From Isohypsibius dastychi (Eukaryota > Tardigrada > Eutardigrada > Parachela > Isohypsibiidae), in the NCBI GenBank assembly GCA_034696485.1, contig JAQIWT010000160.1, positions 1 through 30,610 on the forward strand: a DNA stretch of 30,610 nt, given 5' to 3'. This document shows positions 1-9,897 of this stretch, in pieces (position 1 is the first letter of the stretch; the number at the start of each line of letters is the position of its first letter). Made by a program: the position numbers and the translations under genes. Under the pieces are notes generated by a model. The model searched no databases and was not told the origin of the DNA. It saw only the letters and a list, made by a program, of their open reading frames with translations.

Positions 1-259
1 GAGCATCAGAAGCTGCGCTGAGCACTGCGAGGACGTATTTGACGATGTTGGAAAGCTCAAGAAAACATCAGGTTTCTGCATGATTTTGAAACATTTGTTT
101 CATATGGAAGTAAATGAACGACCAAGTGATGATAGTTTTCATTCAGGAATTGCAAGATATTTATGCCAGCAGAGGCGAAAGCACCACTTTACAAGCTGCA
201 AACCGAGTCGGACTAAATCTGCCAAAAACTATTTAATTCCAAGGATGGAATTGTTTTAG

Positions 260-408
260 TTGTCCTGGAACAGTCTGATCCCTTGGTCGTCGCCTCAGTA
301 ACTCGAAATTTCGACCCACGGATCCTGCAGCGCGTGTGTTTGTCGTTTGATAACTTTGTCGAGAAGAATGCCCCTGAATTTCCCATGGAGCTTTTTGTGC
401 AATTCTGA
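260..408 (+). CDS. 3' terminal exon of a BTB/PHR-like gene (partial)
   Basis: Open frame ending at the TGA at 406-408, entered after a TTTTAG acceptor at 254-259 with two bases completing a split codon. The peptide contains VVASVTRNFDP and ends ELFVQF. The BTB-BACK-PHR protein encoded at 18592-20297 has VIMAVVSRNFEKL and ends DLFIQA in the same place, so this looks like the last beta strands of a PHR domain in a paralogue on the same strand. Upstream exons lie partly in 1-225. One possible chain there reads ELQDIYASRGESTTL after an acceptor at about 154, but I could not join it to this exon in phase. The call rests on one short alignment; the start could also be a few bases earlier. Confidence 0.5.
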
Positions 409-612
409 AGGTTTGTTTTTTTCGATTTTTTTCGCATGCCATCCATATACACTTTGTGAAAATCCTGATTCTTCGAAATTGTGAGAGAAGTTCTGGTTAT
501 TCGAATTTTCCAAAGTAGAAGTAACTTTAAGGTCAAAATATCCAATATATTAACTTCCGGTTCGAATTTCGATAATTTTTCGGTCGAGTTTAGCACAGCC
601 TTGTTTCTTTCA

Positions 613-1338
613 TCAATATTCTGTATCGTCTGGATTGACAGCACCAGAAGGTGAAGGTGCTGCAGGTCGGCTTCCCCCACTTCCGGTTGGAGCTGGACCG
701 CTTGGCGCCGCTGGTTCCCATCTTCCATTTCCGGTAACAGGAGGGCCCGGATATGCAGGGGCTGGGGCATAACCTGGGTTATAATTCGTATTCCCTCCTC
801 CAGTATATCCTTGAATTACTCTGCTTAGAAGCCCTTGTCCAAGAACAGCGTTCGTCACCTGGGTCCCTGTTTTTTTTCATTCAGCAAAATCAGAAATATT
901 CAGGGTTCTGTTTTGAGGATATTCTTACCGAGAACTCGTTTAAGGACTGCAGTTTTATCTTCGGCGCCCATGAGCTCCTGGATAGCTTGAACACCACCTG
1001 GGCACATTTTGTAATTACAGAGTATTTCTTGGACTTCCGGTTAGCTGAAAATTACTTACCGCGATTCAAGAATTCCCGGCCAAGTTCAGCCAGCTGAAAT
1101 TTGGTTTGCTTTAATCGAGATTGTTCGGAGTTTGATGGTCGAGTTAACTTACAGTTGCGGTCATATCTCGTTTGAGTCGTTGGCGAAGAATTTCATCCGC
1201 GGTGTCCGCTGTCGTCGTTTCTTGATGATCCACATTCGTAGTTTCGTTAGTTCCATGTCCAGTAATTTGAGACGAAATTCCAGTGACAATTGTTTCGATC
1301 AGAAAAATCCAACAAACAATCCGCATAAGCTTCTCCAT
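613..1338 (-). CDS. Small secreted precursor protein, family member 1 (four exons)
   Basis: Exons on the minus strand: 1153-1338, 1060-1093, 929-997 and 613-866. Junction phases are 0, 1 and 1 and the frame stays open to TGA at 613-615. The start is the ATG at 1338, followed by a hydrophobic signal sequence (MEKLMRIVCWIFLIETIVTG). A spacer rich in T, N and D follows, then the basic site RLKR just before the first splice. Exons 2-3 encode a conserved core (LAELGREFLNRGG...EDKTAVLKRVLG). The last exon begins with NAVLGQGLLSRVIQGYTGGG, then a Pro/Gly/Ser/Ala-rich tail ending DDTEY. The layout matches the genes at 1829-3428 and 28841-29671. RLKR fits the R-x-[KR]-R proprotein-convertase consensus, so a processed secreted product is likely. 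Function unknown; no named family recognised. Confidence 0.8.
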
Positions 1339-1828
1339 TGAAGGCAAATTCCGGGAAGAACCTCCGCTTTAAGATTTCGTGGGTTGAGAAAACTTCACCC
1401 GAAACTTTTGCTGGTCTCAAGCAAATTTGCGAAGTTGCAGGAATGCGTAATTCCAGTGCAATTTAACTGCCAGGTTAATTTCCAGTCTTGCCCATCTCGC
1501 TTTCCAAGAAGCCGTTCTCGAAAAAAGCGATCTTATCTCACTTGTCTTGCGCTCGACCAAAGCTCACAAATCTCTTCGATCGGCAGAAATAGAGGTTCTA
1601 CTATAACTGCTACAATACTTCCCGGTATTCGGGCGTTTTTTGACTTTAATGCCATTTTCTTAACTTATCTTTGTTTATTTTGTTTGATTTATTCACTGAC
1701 TTTTTTCTGAACTCGTCAGTTGAATGAATTTATTTTACATGAATCTATCTCAGTGGTGAAACCGAAGTGTATAAGTACAATCAGTTGATACGTTTGAAAA
1801 TCGGTCAGCTACATTTGGATGTAGTTAT

Positions 1829-3428
1829 TTAATAATCAGTTTCTTCAGGTCGAACAGCGCGTCCACGACCTCCGGATCCTCTCGAAGGTTGACCTCTCGA
1901 TCCAGAACGCGCTCCAACCAAATCGACAGTTTCCGATGAGTCAGTGACATCTCCATATCTATTTGAATTCGACCCAGTCTGCGTTCCCCGTGAATCCGTT
2001 CCTGATTCGCCATATCTTCCACGATTCAACGCTGAATCGTAATCGCCGTCTGTCGGAAGGGGAGGTCGAACATCTCCGGGATAAGAATCGATCAAAGTGA
2101 CGCCAGTTTTCGAAGATGAAGCAGATTGTGGAATGTTATTGTTTGAATTTGCAGGGCGACCTTGATTACCACCTGAACCGGAGGTTCCCTGATAGCTGGT
2201 GCCTGATGGGGAACCGGATGGTCGATAGGAGTTTGGATTGTTTTCGATGATGGAAACGCCGGTTTTGGAAGAGGTTGCTGATGAGGGAACGTAACCGCCG
2301 CCGGAGCCGGAACCACCGGAAGTTGGACGGGGCTGTTGACCGGAACTACCGCCGCCGAACATGGACATGACTTGGTTGACGATGTTGTCGCCGTTTCCCA
2401 TCACGTAACCTGAAAGAACCCAAGTGAGTCAAACTGATGAAAGAGTCGAAGTAATTTTGAGATATTGAAAGTTCACTGAGCAATTGTGAATAAATTTTGA
2501 ACTACCGAGTTGAACTGAACGCTTGAGAATGCCGGTAGTTTTCGCATCCATCGTCGGACAAAATTATTCTCGTTTTTGGAACCAAATAAGTTGCATGTTG
2601 ATAAACACTAATAAAAATGAACAGAATAAAATAAATCGAAATAGAAAAACAACTTTCTTTCTCAGTAATTTTTTGTGCATAGTGAAATCACCAGTATTAT
2701 ACAGAACGATTCGTATTTTATTTTCGCACTAGGTTCATGACTTTTGAACAGTTGTCAGTCAACAATTGTGGGACCCTCTTTCTACAACTTATCGTTGTGC
2801 AGTTGGTCGAATGTTATGCTAGCGTTATTTACCGTAGACGGTTTAGCGGTTTTTACAGGCAGAGAACAGAAAACCGCCCTTCGCCGATATTGTGGGGTTC
2901 GAGTCAATTTTGGGGATGTTGGGATATCGTTCGCAATACAGTAAAAGAACAAGTTTCCAATATTTTGATTAAATTCGATCGATTTCAGAAGAACTAAAAT
3001 GAGCCTGTTTCAGATCATAAGTCGAATGTGTTCAATGTGAGCAAGCGAAGTTATTAGATTGAAATGACAATCAGTTCAACATTTTGTAGGAGAAAATTAG
3101 AATAAAATTGATATTTTAATGCCAACCTGCGACTGCGCTTCCCAAGACGCGTCTCAAAACCGATGGTTTATCTTGAGAATTTTGGAGGTCGTTTACTCCT
3201 TGCTGTCCGCCGCTGTTGAAGAACTGTCGCGCCAGTTCAGTTATCTGAAAATATATAGTACTGAATAATGGAACATGTTACCGAATATCCCAATGAAATT
3301 TTATAACTTACGATAGATGAAACTTCTCGTCGACTGCGTCTTCCTTCGTTTCTCGTTCCATAATTTTCTTCGAGTCGATAAGCAGTTGAGATGGCAAATA
3401 ATGCCGATATTAACACCGCGAATTTCAT
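1829..3428 (-). CDS. Small secreted precursor protein, family member 2 (three exons)
   Basis: Exons: 3312-3428 (phase 0 end), 3127-3244 (phase 1 end) and 1829-2409, stop TAA at 1829-1831. Start is the ATG at 3428, giving signal peptide MKFAVLISALFAISTA. The site RSRR follows shortly before the first splice, the same place as RLKR in member 1. Exon 2 encodes ITELARQFFNSGG...SQDKPSVLRRVLG, clearly homologous to member 1. Exon 3 opens with GYVMGNGDNIVNQVMSMFGG, then a long Gly/Ser/Pro/Asn tail in which a block with SSSKTGVTLID / SSKTGVSIIEN occurs twice, and ends EETDY (compare DDTEY in member 1). Predicted about 271 residues, extracellular. The 717 bp second intron (2410-3126) shows no other gene. 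Tandem with member 1, same strand. Confidence 0.82.
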
Positions 3429-3871
3429 TCTTTGATTTAACCACAGATTATTCAATTTAAAACTTCAGTTTGAAGAAATACCAAATCGAAATGAAATGCG
3501 GTTTTTTTATCCGGGCGAAAGGCGAATGTGTGCAAGTGCAGTATTCAGATTTGCTGATTAGCTATTTAGTGTTGATTCGGGTGAATCAGAAGGCGAGTTT
3601 TAACTGGTCAGGCAGAACTTGAGGAAGTTTCCTTTCGATGTTTTACAAGGTAGAGAAAATCTTTTGATTTCCTTGAAAGATAACAGCACAGTCGTTCAAT
3701 TCAGCTCAATGGGACTTCGTTGCTGCTAAATCAGCAATATTTGTTTGCTGTTTTTTCGACAGGAAATTTACAGGCGAACTTTACGAGTCAAACTGCTGAA
3801 TAATCTTTGGATCAAAAATTGTAACACATATACTTGTAGGCAATCGTCTTTACAAGAAAGCTGCGAATTTC
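3429..3871. other. Intergenic, between secreted-family members 2 and 3
   Basis: 443 bp, AT-rich, with no convincing coding frame. It lies immediately 5' of the ATG of member 2 (minus strand) and so should hold that gene's promoter. No clear TATA box or repeat recognised. Confidence 0.4.
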
Positions 3872-4110
3872 TTAGCCGCTGATTTTGTTCCAAACTCCGC
3901 GAATGAATCCGGGTTTTTCGGTTGGGATTGTAGTTGATGGATCTGTCGGAATTGCAAAAGCGGAATTTCTGTTGTCTGAATCCCCATTTGATTGCTGTGG
4001 TTGTGGATTGTTGTTTTTATTTCTTCCGAAAAGTCGATCGAAAAATCCTGGTTTGGGTGTGGTTGTGGTCGTCACGCCAAGCACTGCCCCGACAATGTTG
4101 CTCAACAAAT
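3872..4110 (-). CDS. Terminal exon of a third secreted-family member (5' exons not found)
   Basis: One exon, entered after TTTTTGGCAG with two bases completing a phase-1 codon (the phase used by the last exons of members 1 and 2), running to the stop at 3872. It encodes DLLSNIVGAVLGVTTTTTPK, then FFDRLFGRNKNNN, an acidic/polar linker and FIRGVWNKISG. Its start aligns with the hydrophobic block opening the last exon of the other members, and its TTPKP resembles the tail of member 4 (DIPTTPKP). I searched upstream to about 4860 on the minus strand for the signal-peptide and 'GG...DK' exons and did not find them; that stretch is occupied by CATCTGATG-rich repeat DNA. Either distant exons exist or this is a truncated copy. 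Confidence 0.55.
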
Positions 4111-4137
4111 CTGCCAAAAATTTAGGAAATAATAAAC

Positions 4138-4545
4138 CCGATCGGGAAAATCAGGCATCTGATGCTGATAATTTGTTCATCAGTTTGGTTTTTTTCTTGA
4201 AGTCTGAAACGACATCAGATGCTACAATGTTGGAACTTTAAGCCACTGATCTCTGGGTACTAGTTTTTCAATCACACGTAATACATCTGATCTATAATCA
4301 AAAGTCTAAGCCATGAAAGCGTCGGATGTATTCTTTGCAATGTAAAGTCAAAAGATAGAATCACAAGGAAGTGATCTTAACAATTCCGTCTGATGTCATC
4401 TTTCTGTTTCGTGGATATCAAATCCATCACAAAGTTTCTAATACACCGATACAAAGTAAGGTTTATATCTGTTGATATTAACCTGATTACTTTTGCAAAT
4501 CTTGAAACTCAGTATGCCTCAGATCAACATTATAGTAGCTAACAA
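4138..4545. repeat. CATCTGATG-rich repeat region, copy A
   Basis: Contains CATCTGATG at 4156-4164, its reverse complement CATCAGATG at 4213-4221, CATCTGATC at 4284-4292, and related GTCGGATGTA and GTCTGATGTC near 4323 and 4388. It shares a 23-base exact match with the region near 28457 (here 4280-4302), a 15-base match (4154-4168) with 28539-28553, the palindrome CCCGATCGGG at its left edge, and TTTTTCAATCAC at 4264-4275. The order of the shared blocks differs between the two regions, so they are rearranged relatives rather than a simple duplication. CATCTG is also an E-box (CANNTG). No terminal inverted repeats or coding capacity seen. Confidence 0.6.
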
Positions 4546-4889
4546 CAGATGACCCCCGCTATGTTGTTCTTTTCAGGACGTGTCTTCTCTGATGACAACG
4601 GAACAACAGTTGCACCTTCTTTGCCGTGACCTTTATTATTCCACCGTACCAAAAAACCACCTTCCGAAAACATCAAAGTGATACACCGAAGGCCACTCCT
4701 GACCAACAAAAACAAATTCTGAGCACTAGTTTTAACAAAAGACTTATCAGCGATCAAGCTCACATCCCCAAAAAGCTCATAAAATCTGTCTTGAGCACTC
4801 AATATTTTCAGGTATGAAATACTTTTTAAACATTGTAAAAGGCATTATAAAACGTTTCAAATCAATGAGACCATTATTCAGGTGGAATC

Positions 4890-7800
4890 TTAAATCTGAC
4901 CAGAACCGGATGTCGATACATTTCCTGAAGTGCTTGCTTCCGGCTGTACCAAGTTCCCACCGCCAACTCCCAGGTTCGTATTAGTAGACAAGATCTTCTT
5001 TGGAGATGATACCGGGCTGGCTGTAGCGACGACAGAAGTTGCATTCGCCTTTGTGGAGGAACTGATCCCATTCTCACCCATCAAGATCTCAATGTCTTCA
5101 TCCGAATTTCGCTTCACCCACCAGTCCACATAGAAGTTTTTCTCATGAGTTATCCACACTGCGAGTCTTTCGTTGATCATTCTTTGGGTGTTTTTGTAGA
5201 GGGATAATTGGCGCAGATGTGGATGAGGAGCGCAAACGTCGTGCAAAACGAATTCTGCAACAATCTCAATTAGTGTGGTTTAGCAGCAATTCCTTCTCCC
5301 AACAAATTTGTTTCATAACTTAACTCTCATTTTAACAACTTTTTAACACCAGATTTTGCAATTTTTTATAATCACCTTTCAAGTGACGAAAAAAATCTTT
5401 TCCAAAAACCGACTCTGCGAACTTCGAAACTTTTTTCCGGCCGGACTTCCCGCATTCTTCCTTCTTCTCATGCCATATGGATGCCAAACGCTGCAGTCCG
5501 CCGTAACCGCCAATCAATTTACAGAAGACATTCCAAGTGAAGTTATCCCAGGACGTAGACACACCAGTTTTTGTTGCATCGTTGACCAATGCGTCGATCG
5601 ATTCATGGATAAAAATGGAAGGATAACCACTTCGCAGGAGCTTCTTTTCTTCTCCATCCTCCATGAAGAACCAAGGTCCCAACTGATCTCTCAGCAAGAT
5701 ATATCTTGTATCCACGTCGACCAGCGGTTCTTTGTCGGCTTCGTTACGCTTCTCTGCTTCACGATGATAAGACAAGTAGGCTGTTGCTCCTAGACAAAAC
5801 AACAGCAGATAAAAACTATAAATCCTCAAGTCAAACATAAAAGATCAATTGCGCGGACAGAGTTCCAGATTGGAAGCAGAATACCACTACTCACCAACTT
5901 TATATGCATCAACAAGAATTTGGTAAGTCATATTGCCTCGAAATCGTTTAGAAGACAAGGTTTCCGGAATTTCATCTGAAAGTTAAAATGTTGCTTAGCT
6001 AACAGAATAGATTTAACAAGCAATGTTACCTCGAACATCGGCGATGAAAACTTTTCCTCGGCCGCGTGAACACCCTGAAAAGTAACTAATCAACTGAATG
6101 TTGACAAGTGCTGCTTCAGTACAAGAACGCAGAACGGGTACCGCATTTTATAACGCCGGCAGACTATTATTTTAGTTTCAGTAACATATAGTTAAATTTC
6201 ACAATAATTTATTGCGAGTTTAACAGTTCAGTTAATTAGCAGAAAATCGCGTCATTCTTCAAGTTTTACACGGACTGCCAAATCCCTGGAACAGATTCCT
6301 GATGAAACTGCATTATATCAATTGAATCAGACTTTGTTACATTTTCATTCATGTCAGTGCATAATACTTACATTATTATGAATATCGTTTTGAAATTAAT
6401 TTTATCCTTGTTCAAGAAATCACCGCTGTGAAGAATCCTGAGTAAGGTCCGGAAAAAGTCAAAGGTGAGAACAAAAGCTGCTCATCATGGCAATAAAAAT
6501 ATTATCAGGCTAAACAACAACAAGAAATCCAGATGTCAAATAAAAATTCATGAAGATAGATAGAATAAAAATCCAAACTTGTCTGCGATTGTATAGTGAG
6601 CTAACATTACATAAATAGGTGCACGAGATGCAAACGGGAACTGTTCGCGCCACTGTAATTCACACCTGTTCATGATGAGATTTCAAAAGTCAAAAAATCC
6701 AGATGATTCATTCTGAATCATCCGATCAATTATTCGATTTCGAGATATGAAATGCCAATTTTGAAAAATGAATCAATGCATTCAAGAACAGCTGGCAAAC
6801 TAGTTTTGAATTTGAATATAGCGACGATAAACTAAAAATATTTCCGCTTATGTCCGGAAATCCACTATTCACCACAAGCAGCCCACGATGACTTAACAAC
6901 AGTTGCAACATTTTGATTTGATCTAAATCAAGTCAGAAAAAATGATTTTTGCCCACTCACGGCTTGTGCATCGTCGAATATTTCACATAACAATTTGCAT
7001 TTAGTTTTGCCCAAAATCGAAAACCTACCAGAAAACGCACCAAAGCTTACAAACCATGAATAGGATAGCCTAGAGTCCTTAAAAGCATAGCTTTAACTAA
7101 ACACTACCAAATTGAAAAAAATAGAATGGATTCTACCCGTCCAGGTGATTCAACAAAAATAAACTTTAAAACGGTATGCAAATTTTTACGGTAGCTGATT
7201 GTTCCAAATTTATAAACTGGAAGCACAACGGTTTCGGATAATGTGTTAGAGTCTGAACTCAGATCATATCTATTATTAAATATGAACAGGAGAAATATTG
7301 ACCTCGAAAAATCAGACTGTGAGAGGGTCTTTAATTTTCAACATCTATGCAGGTTCAACATAATGAGAAAACCCAATTTTGCCTTCTCACCTGTCTGTTT
7401 CGTTCCGTTCTTCCGTTCAGCAAGAATTTTCAAGCGATCTACTCGAGATTCCGCTGATTCCCGATGACGATGACCATCGCCCGTATTACCTTAAATTACA
7501 AACACATTTATCTTATTACTGATATCATCAAACCATCAACTGGAAAACAAAATAAAAACAATGAATCGTGGGTACGGTAATTACCGGGAGCGTTTTCCGA
7601 AACTGCGTTCTGGCCAATAGCAGAAGCATCTACAACAAGAGAAATGCTTGACAAGTCGAAAATAAATGTGGTTCTCAGGCTAGCAGAAACCGGCTTCAAG
7701 ACCTACCCTTCCTGACAAGCAGTCCTGCCTTAGCGGGGACTGCGTTAATTCCGGCTGCTGGGAACACAAAATATAGATAAAAATTGATATGAACTCACAA

Positions 7801-9012
7801 CTATATTTCGACGGACCTGCTCGTGAATCCACCCCCTGGCTCCCAATACCGGCTGCGAGAAGCTTGACTGAAAAACGAGAGACCAAGCAGAAATGTGAAA
7901 ATTCTACCTAAAAATTGGTAGCATCTACCTCTGTTGCTTTCTATCGCATTGTCCAACAAGGGCAGCAAGTTGCTCAGAGCTTCACGAACAACAAAACGTC
8001 AACTGCGGGAACTGCTAAAATTATTGTGGAAGAACATACATTTTTCCAGCTCTGCTGCATCAATAAATGGTTGAGTTTGGCCATCTGAAGCAATAAAAAT
8101 GATCAGTTCCAACAAAAACATATTTGCAATAACAAAAGTAAGAAGATTTTTAAAATCCCGCCAGATAAAGCGGAAAATAGCCAGTTCTCACCCGCGCGTC
8201 CATCGCCGAAAGTGGGAATATTTGGCGAACTGAAGAAGTTCTGGTTCACCGATGGCATTCCAGGAGTCAAGCGGGAAGGTTGATTCACAAGGTGGTGCTT
8301 CGGGTCCTTCATGATTTGGCTACCGTCCGGAAGCTGGAGATGAGGCAGCTGAAACTGAGGCAATGTGCTGTGAAAAATCTGAAATGCCAAAACATTTCAT
8401 GCTACCTTCAGAGCCATGGTTCTTTCTCTCTCCGACAATACCGCCTCCCTCAGATCCAAGCTAGCTTGCCGAGTATCATCAGTGATTCCAATGATTTCTG
8501 CTTTCCATGAACAAACTTTCCCATTGCTCCCAATCTCCTCTTTCTTCTCGCCGTTTAACTTTGAACTCTTCACAAAATCGCCGACTTTCAGATATGTTCC
8601 AGAGTACACATAACTGACTTTATCCGCATGGATGAACGCAGAAATTCTGGGATAAGCAGCCCCTTCATTTGGTGACGATCCTGGACAGTTGCGATAATCA
8701 GACCATGCAGGATCGTATTCCACAAGAGTGAGGTGCCGATCTGAGACATATTGCAGCAAAAAGTTGTCTGCAAAAATTCGTATAAAAACACATGACAGCA
8801 GCACGACAAGCGAAGCTCCTTATCAGATTACCTTTACGTGCTTCATGATTCCGCAGCATTATTTGCAGCTGCGCGTGATTTTGATGCTTTGCAGCTCTCG
8901 GACGGACTGCTGCTGCAGAAGGTTTCGCCGCGCCATTTTTGTTGGATCTAGTGCTTCGCGTGGTAATCTCTGAATCACCATCACTTCCATCGTCCACAGC
9001 CGCAGCCGACAT
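4890..9012 (-). CDS. Multi-exon gene of unknown function, predicted nuclear/cytosolic
   Basis: Chain of about 14 exons, all phases consistent: 8832-9012, 8406-8767, 8192-8378, 8040-8084, 7929-7979, 7817-7867, 7707-7739, 7585-7629, 7391-7489, 6272-6298, 6030-6074, 5895-5975, 5376-5789, 4890-5254 (stop TAA 4890-4892). Start is the ATG at 9012; there is no signal peptide. The N terminus is acidic then Arg/Ser/Ala-rich. A folded region follows (NFLLQYVSDRHLTLVEYDPA ... YVYSGTYLKVGDFVKS), then a low-complexity middle built of tiny exons. The C-terminal folded part includes LGPWFFMEDGEEKKLLRSGY, SWDNFTWNVFCKLIGGYGGL and INERLAVWITHEKNFYVDWW, and the protein ends in a Ser/Thr/Gly tail. The frame at 5332-5838 seems to begin with a signal peptide, but that start lies in an intron; splicing at 5789 is better. 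No family recognised. The 7391-to-6298 join is least certain (exons could be missing), and two genes remain possible. Confidence 0.6.
6299..7390. other. Long intron (or unresolved exons) in the unknown minus-strand gene
   Basis: 1,092 bp, roughly ten times longer than the other introns of this gene. AT-rich. A GTGAGT donor-like site follows GCACAAGCC (minus strand, about 6960), but I could not pair it with an acceptor in an open frame. Any missing exons of the gene would lie here. Confidence 0.4.
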
Positions 9013-9897
9013 CACTCCGGATCAATAATCAAACTCTGTAGGGTACAATTACGTGAAAAGACTGAAAAAGTCAAATTTTGGAAGATGGAATTCGAATCAA
9101 AGATTTTCGAAAGATCCCAACGGTTGAACACTGATCATGCTTCAGAGGCTAGTTGCGCCCTCTGTTGACAGCTCTGAATTGAACTTTAAATGCTGATTGG
9201 TAATCCGAAAGCCTGGAGGAGGAGTCTGACTGATCAAGACAAAGTGCACTCTGTGTGGAGTTTCCGCCAAAATAAATTTAATTTGGTTTAAACCGGATGC
9301 GCCATCTATACAGCCCCCGAAAAATAACGTACGTACGAAACATAAATGATTCGATCTGGATAGAAATAAATACCTGGAGATATGTAGTGTATATTTACGG
9401 TTTTGAGTTTTTGTGACGGATATTTCACTCTGTCGTAAACTTTTGGTACCTCATTCTGGCGCTAATTATTCATCATAGTCATACACAAAATTCTATGAAC
9501 CATTTTCACGGAACGGAAAATCTCACCGTTAATTACCATTATTACTGCTTGTCACCGCAAAATTTAACTTGAGTCGAACAGAAAATCACGTTATATTAAC
9601 TTCAGTTGAACCATTTTACAGTCACCAAAGCCGGAAACAGAATTTCTGGTTCGCGAAATTTATCTCGAATTGTTTGCGATTTCCGTAAACAAATCCCCAC
9701 AGTAAACAAACGACTGCTCGAAATTCCATCAATTGAGATAAAAGACAATTCTCTCTTTACAAGATAATCGTTTTGCGCTTTCAACAAATGAACATAAAAC
9801 AAATGATAAGAAAATCGAAGTTTTTCGATCCGGTTCTCCCGAAAATGAAAATCGTGAACAGGAGTTCACAACGGACGAGAACTCAATTATCTCGAAG
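9013..9897. other. Intergenic, between RTK 1 (3' end) and the unknown gene (5' end)
   Basis: 885 bp with no supported coding frame. Both neighbours are on the minus strand, so this holds the 3' flank of the kinase gene and the promoter of the unknown gene. A short self-complementary ACGTACGT occurs near 9330. Nothing else recognised. Confidence 0.4.

Noticed and set aside
1-60. Minus-strand LSNIVKYVLAVLSAASDA resembling the terminal exon of secreted member 3
   Set aside because: The acceptor phase does not match the family (0 instead of 1), the plus strand offers a competing reading, and the segment is cut by the window edge.
2880-2910. GGGGTTCGAGTCAATTTT resembling a tRNA T-arm
   Set aside because: No D-arm or acceptor stem at the right distance on either strand.
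4539-4802. Minus-strand frame of 87 codons
   Set aside because: No start context, splice partner or family resemblance; could be chance. Not needed by either neighbour gene model.
5332-5838. Apparent secreted protein starting MFDLRIYSFYLLLFCLGATA
   Set aside because: The hydrophobic start lies in an intron. An acceptor TTTTGTCTAG ends just before 5789, and splicing there keeps phase with the exon at 5895-5975; the frame also continues past the 3' stop by a GTGATT donor into 5254.
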